DNA from: Ruegeria arenilitoris
GTDB lineage: Bacteria; Pseudomonadota; Alphaproteobacteria; Rhodobacterales; Rhodobacteraceae
Length of the DNA: 64,000 bases
Assembly: GCF_013032445.1 (NCBI RefSeq)
Contig: NZ_WQCA01000007.1
Coordinates: 124,001-188,000 of the forward strand
Direction of reading: 5' to 3'
Below, piece by piece: positions 60,490 through 64,000 of this stretch. The position numbers and the translations under genes were made by a program. The notes below the pieces were generated by a model. That model saw only the letters and a program-made list of their open reading frames with translations, did no database searches and was not told the DNA's origin. Position 1 is the stretch's first letter. Each line of letters opens with the position of its first letter.

Positions 60490-60791
60490 TCCCCGGAGAG
60501 CTGTTCCCGGCCGAAGGCGAGATTACCCTGAACGCCGACACCAATGCGGTGACGCTGATGGTTGCCAATACCGGCGACCGTCCGGTTCAGGTCGGCTCGC
60601 ACTATCATTTCGCTGAAACCAACCCGGCATTGAAGTTTGACCGCGCTGCCGCCCACGGGTTGCGTCTGGACATCGCACCCGGCACCGCAGTGCGGTTCGA
60701 GCCGGGGCAGGAACGCGAAGTCTCGCTGATCCCAGTCGGCGGGGCGCGCAAGGTTTACGGGTTCAATCAAAAGGTCATGGGGGCGCTCTGA
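60486..60791 (+). CDS. ureB: Urease beta subunit
   Basis: A 101-residue beta subunit of normal length with the canonical [17 protein letters not shown] start, [22 protein letters not shown] near 37-58, [20 protein letters not shown] near 74-93 and a [15 protein letters not shown] end. Start overlaps the stop of the small His-rich gene (ATGA) and its own stop overlaps the ureC start by one base, so all are translationally coupled. Confidence 0.97.
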   Translation: MIPGELFPAEGEITLNADTNAVTLMVANTGDRPVQVGSHYHFAETNPALKFDRAAAHGLRLDIAPGTAVRFEPGQEREVSLIPVGGARKVYGFNQKVMGAL

Positions 60792-62500
60792 TGCCAGCAA
60801 CAATCAAACGCGCAGACTATGCCGCCATGTTCGGTCCCACCACCGGCGACAAGCTGCGGTTGGCTGATACCGATCTGGTCATCGAAGTCGAACGCGACCT
60901 GACCACCTATGGTGAAGAGGTTAAGTTCGGCGGTGGTAAAGTAATCCGCGACGGGATGGGGCAGTCTCAATCGACGCGCGCCGAGGGAGCTGTGGATACG
61001 GTCATCACCAATGCGTTGATCGTCGATCACTCGGGCATCTACAAGGCCGATGTGGGCCTGAAGGACGGGCGCATCGCCAAGATTGGCAAGGCCGGAAACC
61101 CGGACACTCAATCCGGTGTTGATATCATCGTCGGACCGGGGACAGAGGTGATCGCGGGCGAAGGTCGCATTCTGACCGCAGGTGGGTTCGACAGCCATAT
61201 CCACTTCATCTGCCCGCAACAGATCGAGGATGCTCTGCATTCTGGCCTGACCACCATGTTGGGCGGCGGAACCGGCCCGGCACATGGCACTCTGGCCACC
61301 ACCTGCACCCCCGGTCCCTGGCATATTGGACGGATGCTGCAGGCGGCAGACGCCTTTCCGATGAACCTCGCGTTTGCAGGCAAGGGTAATGCCTCTCTGC
61401 CAGCCGGGCTGGAGGAACAGGTCAAAGCCGGCGCCTGCGCGTTGAAGCTGCACGAGGATTGGGGGACAACCCCCGCCGCCATCGACTGCTGCCTGTCGGT
61501 CGCGGATGCCATGGACGTGCAGGTGATGATTCACACCGACACGCTGAACGAATCCGGTTTCGTGGAAAACACCGTGGAAGCCATGAAAGGCCGCACCATT
61601 CACGCCTTCCACACCGAAGGCGCAGGCGGCGGCCACGCCCCAGACATCATCAAGATTTGTGGCGAGAACCACGTTCTGCCCTCCTCGACCAACCCGACGC
61701 GGCCTTTCACCGTGAACACGGTTGAGGAGCATCTGGATATGCTGATGGTCTGCCACCACCTCGACAAGTCCATCCCCGAGGATGTGGCCTTTGCCGAAAG
61801 CCGCATCCGGCGCGAGACGATTGCAGCCGAGGATATCCTGCACGACATGGGCGCATTCTCGATCATCGCATCCGACAGCCAAGCCATGGGGCGCGTCGGA
61901 GAAGTTCTGATCCGCACCTGGCAAACCGCTGACAAGATGAAGAAACAACGTGGACGTCTGGCCGAGGAAACCGGCGAGAACGACAACATGCGGGTTCGCC
62001 GGTACATTGCTAAATACACCATCAACCCGGCGATTGCGCATGGCCTCAGCCACCAAATCGGCAGTATCGAGGAAGGCAAACGCGCCGATCTGGTGCTATG
62101 GAATCCAGCCTTTTTTGGGGTGAAGCCCGAGATGGTCTTGCTGGGCGGCACCATTGCCTGTGCCCAGATGGGCGACCCCAACGCCTCGATCCCGACACCT
62201 CAGCCGGTTTACAGCCGTCCAATGTTCGGGGCCTATGGCCGCTCGGTCGAGAATTCGGCGATCACTTTTGTTTCCGAGGCCGCCCAAGCTGAAGGGATCG
62301 GTGATACACTCGGGTTGGCAAAGCAAACCGTCGCCGTACAAAACACACGCAACATCGGAAAGCGCGATCTGCTGCTGAACGACGCGACCCCCCATGTCGA
62401 GGTTGACCCCGAAACCTATGAAGTCCGCGCCGATGGTGAATTGCTGACCTGCCAACCCGCCGAAGTGCTGCCGATGGCGCAACGCTATTTCATGTTCTGA
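60791..62500 (+). CDS. ureC: Urease alpha (catalytic) subunit
   Basis: A 569-residue nickel amidohydrolase that hydrolyses urea to ammonia and carbamate. All active-site residues are present: His136 and His138 (GFDSHIHFI), the carbamylated Lys219 (ALKLHEDWG), His248 and His274 as further nickel ligands, Cys321-His322-His323 on the mobile flap, and Asp362 (ASDSQAMGR). It ends YFMF, as expected. Urea reaches it through the Urt transporter encoded divergently and from agmatinase (speB) in this window. Confidence 0.98.
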   Translation: MPATIKRADYAAMFGPTTGDKLRLADTDLVIEVERDLTTYGEEVKFGGGKVIRDGMGQSQSTRAEGAVDTVITNALIVDHSGIYKADVGLKDGRIAKIGKAGNPDTQSGVDIIVGPGTEVIAGEGRILTAGGFDSHIHFICPQQIEDALHSGLTTMLGGGTGPAHGTLATTCTPGPWHIGRMLQAADAFPMNLAFAGKGNASLPAGLEEQVKAGACALKLHEDWGTTPAAIDCCLSVADAMDVQVMIHTDTLNESGFVENTVEAMKGRTIHAFHTEGAGGGHAPDIIKICGENHVLPSSTNPTRPFTVNTVEEHLDMLMVCHHLDKSIPEDVAFAESRIRRETIAAEDILHDMGAFSIIASDSQAMGRVGEVLIRTWQTADKMKKQRGRLAEETGENDNMRVRRYIAKYTINPAIAHGLSHQIGSIEEGKRADLVLWNPAFFGVKPEMVLLGGTIACAQMGDPNASIPTPQPVYSRPMFGAYGRSVENSAITFVSEAAQAEGIGDTLGLAKQTVAVQNTRNIGKRDLLLNDATPHVEVDPETYEVRADGELLTCQPAEVLPMAQRYFMF

Positions 62501-62517
62501 GATTACAGGAGGCCCCG

Positions 62518-62970
62518 ATGACGACCGCGATCAAAACCGCCCGTATCTATCACGACCACCACCACTCACAGGCCCATGCACAGGTTTCGCTGGACTATGA
62601 CGGGCGGTTCTTGCGCCGCAAAATGCTGGCGACCGATGACGGAGAGGCATTTCTGGTCGATCTGGCGCAAACCAAATCGCTGGACCATGGCGGCGTGCTG
62701 GTTCTGGAAGACGGGCGCGCGGTCGAGATTGTCGCCGCCCCTGAAGACCTGTTGGAAGTGACCGGAGACAACTTGCTGCGGCTGGCCTGGCATATCGGCA
62801 ACCGCCACACCCCCTGCCAGATCGAGGCTAACCGACTGCTGATCCAGCACGACCACGTCATCCGCGACATGCTGGTGAAGCTCGGTGCGGACATCCGGGA
62901 AACCGTCGAACCCTTCACCCCCGAAGGGGGCGCATATGGCCACGGCAGGACCCATGGCCACGCCCACTGA
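62518..62970 (+). CDS. ureE: Urease nickel metallochaperone UreE
   Basis: A 150-residue protein with an N-terminal UreE beta domain (LDYDGRFLRRKMLATDDGEAFLVDLA) and a ferredoxin-like metal-binding domain (WHIGNRHTPCQIEANRLLIQHDHVI, with the interface His in HDHV). The tail is short and His-rich ([11 protein letters not shown]), giving extra nickel sites. GGAGG before the ATG. The last 35 nt overlap the start of ureF. Confidence 0.94.
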   Translation: MTTAIKTARIYHDHHHSQAHAQVSLDYDGRFLRRKMLATDDGEAFLVDLAQTKSLDHGGVLVLEDGRAVEIVAAPEDLLEVTGDNLLRLAWHIGNRHTPCQIEANRLLIQHDHVIRDMLVKLGADIRETVEPFTPEGGAYGHGRTHGHAH

Positions 62971-63607
62971 CGCAGATATCCTGACCCTGACGCAATGGCT
63001 TTCCCCCGCTTACCCGGTGGGCGGTTTCGCCTATTCGCACGGGCTTGAATGGTCCATCGAAAGCGGCGCTGTCGCCAATATTACCAACACCAGCGATTGG
63101 ATCAGGGATGTGGTCCAACATGGATCAGGGCGCAATGACTGCGTGTTTTTGGCCGCGGCCTATCGGGCTGGCACGTCTGATACTCTGGTAGAAATCGACC
63201 GAAATGCACGGGCGTTTTCCGCCTCGGCTGAACGGCTCATGGAAACCCGCCTGCTGGGCGAGGCGTTTTGCAGCGTGACCTCTGACGTCTGGGCGGTGGA
63301 GATGGGCAACCTGACCTACCCGGTTGCCATCGGCCATGCCGCAGCCGTCCGGGACCTGCCACTTGGCCTGACGGCACAGATGTATCTTCAGGCCTTCATG
63401 GCCAATCTGGTGGCCTGCGCGACGCGGCTGGTGCCGCTGGGCCAGACTGATGGGCAACGTCTGATCCGTGATCTGACGCCCCTCTGCCAGCGGGTCGCAA
63501 ACGAAGCGATAGAAACCGGATTGGACGACCTAGGGTCAACTGCATTCCTGTCCGACATCGCGTCAATGAAACACGAATCTCAATATTCAAGGATGTTCCG
63601 AACATGA
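62936..63607 (+). CDS. ureF: Urease accessory protein UreF
   Basis: A 223-residue all-helical chaperone: [25 protein letters not shown] near 17-41 is the UreF signature, followed by [12 protein letters not shown] and [24 protein letters not shown]. It regulates UreG GTPase activity in the UreDFG complex. Starts at 62936, 62954 and a longer frame to 62885 compete; 62936 was chosen for a GAAGGGGG motif just upstream. It overlaps ureE by 35 nt and ureG by 4 nt. Confidence 0.93.
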   Translation: MATAGPMATPTDADILTLTQWLSPAYPVGGFAYSHGLEWSIESGAVANITNTSDWIRDVVQHGSGRNDCVFLAAAYRAGTSDTLVEIDRNARAFSASAERLMETRLLGEAFCSVTSDVWAVEMGNLTYPVAIGHAAAVRDLPLGLTAQMYLQAFMANLVACATRLVPLGQTDGQRLIRDLTPLCQRVANEAIETGLDDLGSTAFLSDIASMKHESQYSRMFRT

Positions 63608-64000
63608 GCAGTATGAACGGCCCTTTGCGCGTGGGCATCGGTGGCCCGGTAGGCGCAGGCAAAACCACTCTGACCGCCGCCCTGTCCGAGGCGCTGCGCG
63701 ACAAGGTCTCAGTCGGCGTGATCACCAATGACATCTATACCCGCGAGGACGCCGAAGCCCTGATGCGAATGCAGATTCTGCCGCAGGACCGGATCATCGG
63801 CGTGGAAACCGGTGGCTGCCCGCATACAGCCATTCGCGAGGACGCGTCGATCAACCTGGCGGCTGTGGCCGAGATGCAGGCCCGCCATCCGGATGTAGAG
63901 TTAGTGCTGATCGAAAGCGGCGGTGACAACTTGTCGGCTACGTTCAGCCCGGAACTGGCGGATGTCACACTCTACGTGATCGACGTGGCCGCAGGCGAAG
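63604..64000 (+). CDS. ureG: Urease GTPase UreG, N-terminal part (cut by window end)
   Basis: The first 132 residues of the urease GTPase. Visible are the P-loop [10 protein letters not shown] (13-22), [11 protein letters not shown] with switch I, the invariant [16 protein letters not shown] holding the metal-binding Cys-Pro-His near 70, and the Walker B-like [12 protein letters not shown] hydrolysis by UreG drives nickel insertion into urease. It starts as ATGA over the ureF stop and continues past base 64000. Confidence 0.96.
   Translation, partial: MSSMNGPLRVGIGGPVGAGKTTLTAALSEALRDKVSVGVITNDIYTREDAEALMRMQILPQDRIIGVETGGCPHTAIREDASINLAAVAEMQARHPDVELVLIESGGDNLSATFSPELADVTLYVIDVAAGE

Noticed and set aside
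60767-62056. A 429-codon minus-strand open frame
   Set aside because: It is antisense to ureC, whose full set of active-site residues is visible.

Overview
The window reads as chromosomal DNA of a marine alphaproteobacterium of the Rhodobacterales, most likely the Roseobacter group. The evidence is the gene repertoire: imelysin/di-haem/DUF1513 iron operon, HemP, carboxyspermidine-route polyamine genes, urt/ure urea genes and acyl-CoA and Mo-hydroxylase catabolic genes. A TGACTAA-type palindrome also recurs before iron genes. Genes are densely packed, with many 4-nt ATGA overlaps. No phage, insertion sequence or CRISPR array is visible. Species cannot be named from the sequence alone.

Layout. 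1-5.5 kb: end of a YwqG-like (DUF1963) gene, a three-gene membrane set (AI-2E family permease, HlyD adaptor, DUF2955 permease), a small K+ channel and a DUF2796 periplasmic protein. 5.6-11.4 kb: an iron locus with imelysin, Bfd, a bacterioferritin gene broken at its start codon and by an internal amber stop, a di-haem oxidoreductase, a second imelysin and a Tat-exported DUF1513 protein. 11.5-16.8 kb: a full arginine-to-spermidine pathway (speA, carboxynorspermidine dehydrogenase, nspC, speB). 16.8-21.7 kb: HD protein, LysR regulator, LptF/G permease, alpha/beta hydrolase, tRNA-Trp and a DUF374 acyltransferase.

21.7-33.6 kb is a long minus-strand catabolic array. It holds a MoaD-like protein, a three-subunit molybdenum hydroxylase, a 1070-residue self-sufficient reductive dehalogenase (B12 domain plus two [4Fe-4S] plus a flavin/[2Fe-2S] reductase in one chain), an FAD amine/amino-acid oxidase, a malonyltransferase-like protein and a fused E1 alpha/beta dehydrogenase. 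A LysR regulator diverges from its head. 34.8-38.3 kb: acyl-CoA dehydrogenase, a TetR regulator with three matching operators, and a divergent SnoaL-like/PNPOx-like/small membrane protein operon. 38.3-41.2 kb: copA-cueR behind a CueR-type promoter. 41.3-45.4 kb: a 3-hydroxyisobutyrate dehydrogenase-like enzyme and a kinase/M23/aminotransferase triple fusion. 45.4-47 kb: hemP with an uncharacterised Cys-rich protein, and a divergent gph.

47.3-64 kb is a nitrogen-scavenging block: a five-gene branched-chain/amide-type ABC transporter, the urea transporter urtABCDE, and divergently the urease operon ureDA-(small His-rich membrane protein)-ureBCEFG. It runs off the end of the window inside ureG.

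The features that most deserve attention are the reductive dehalogenase and its molybdenum-hydroxylase neighbours, the same 17-nt palindrome at three iron promoters, the broken bacterioferritin gene, the triple-fusion aminotransferase, and small uncharacterised genes embedded in the hemP and urease operons.
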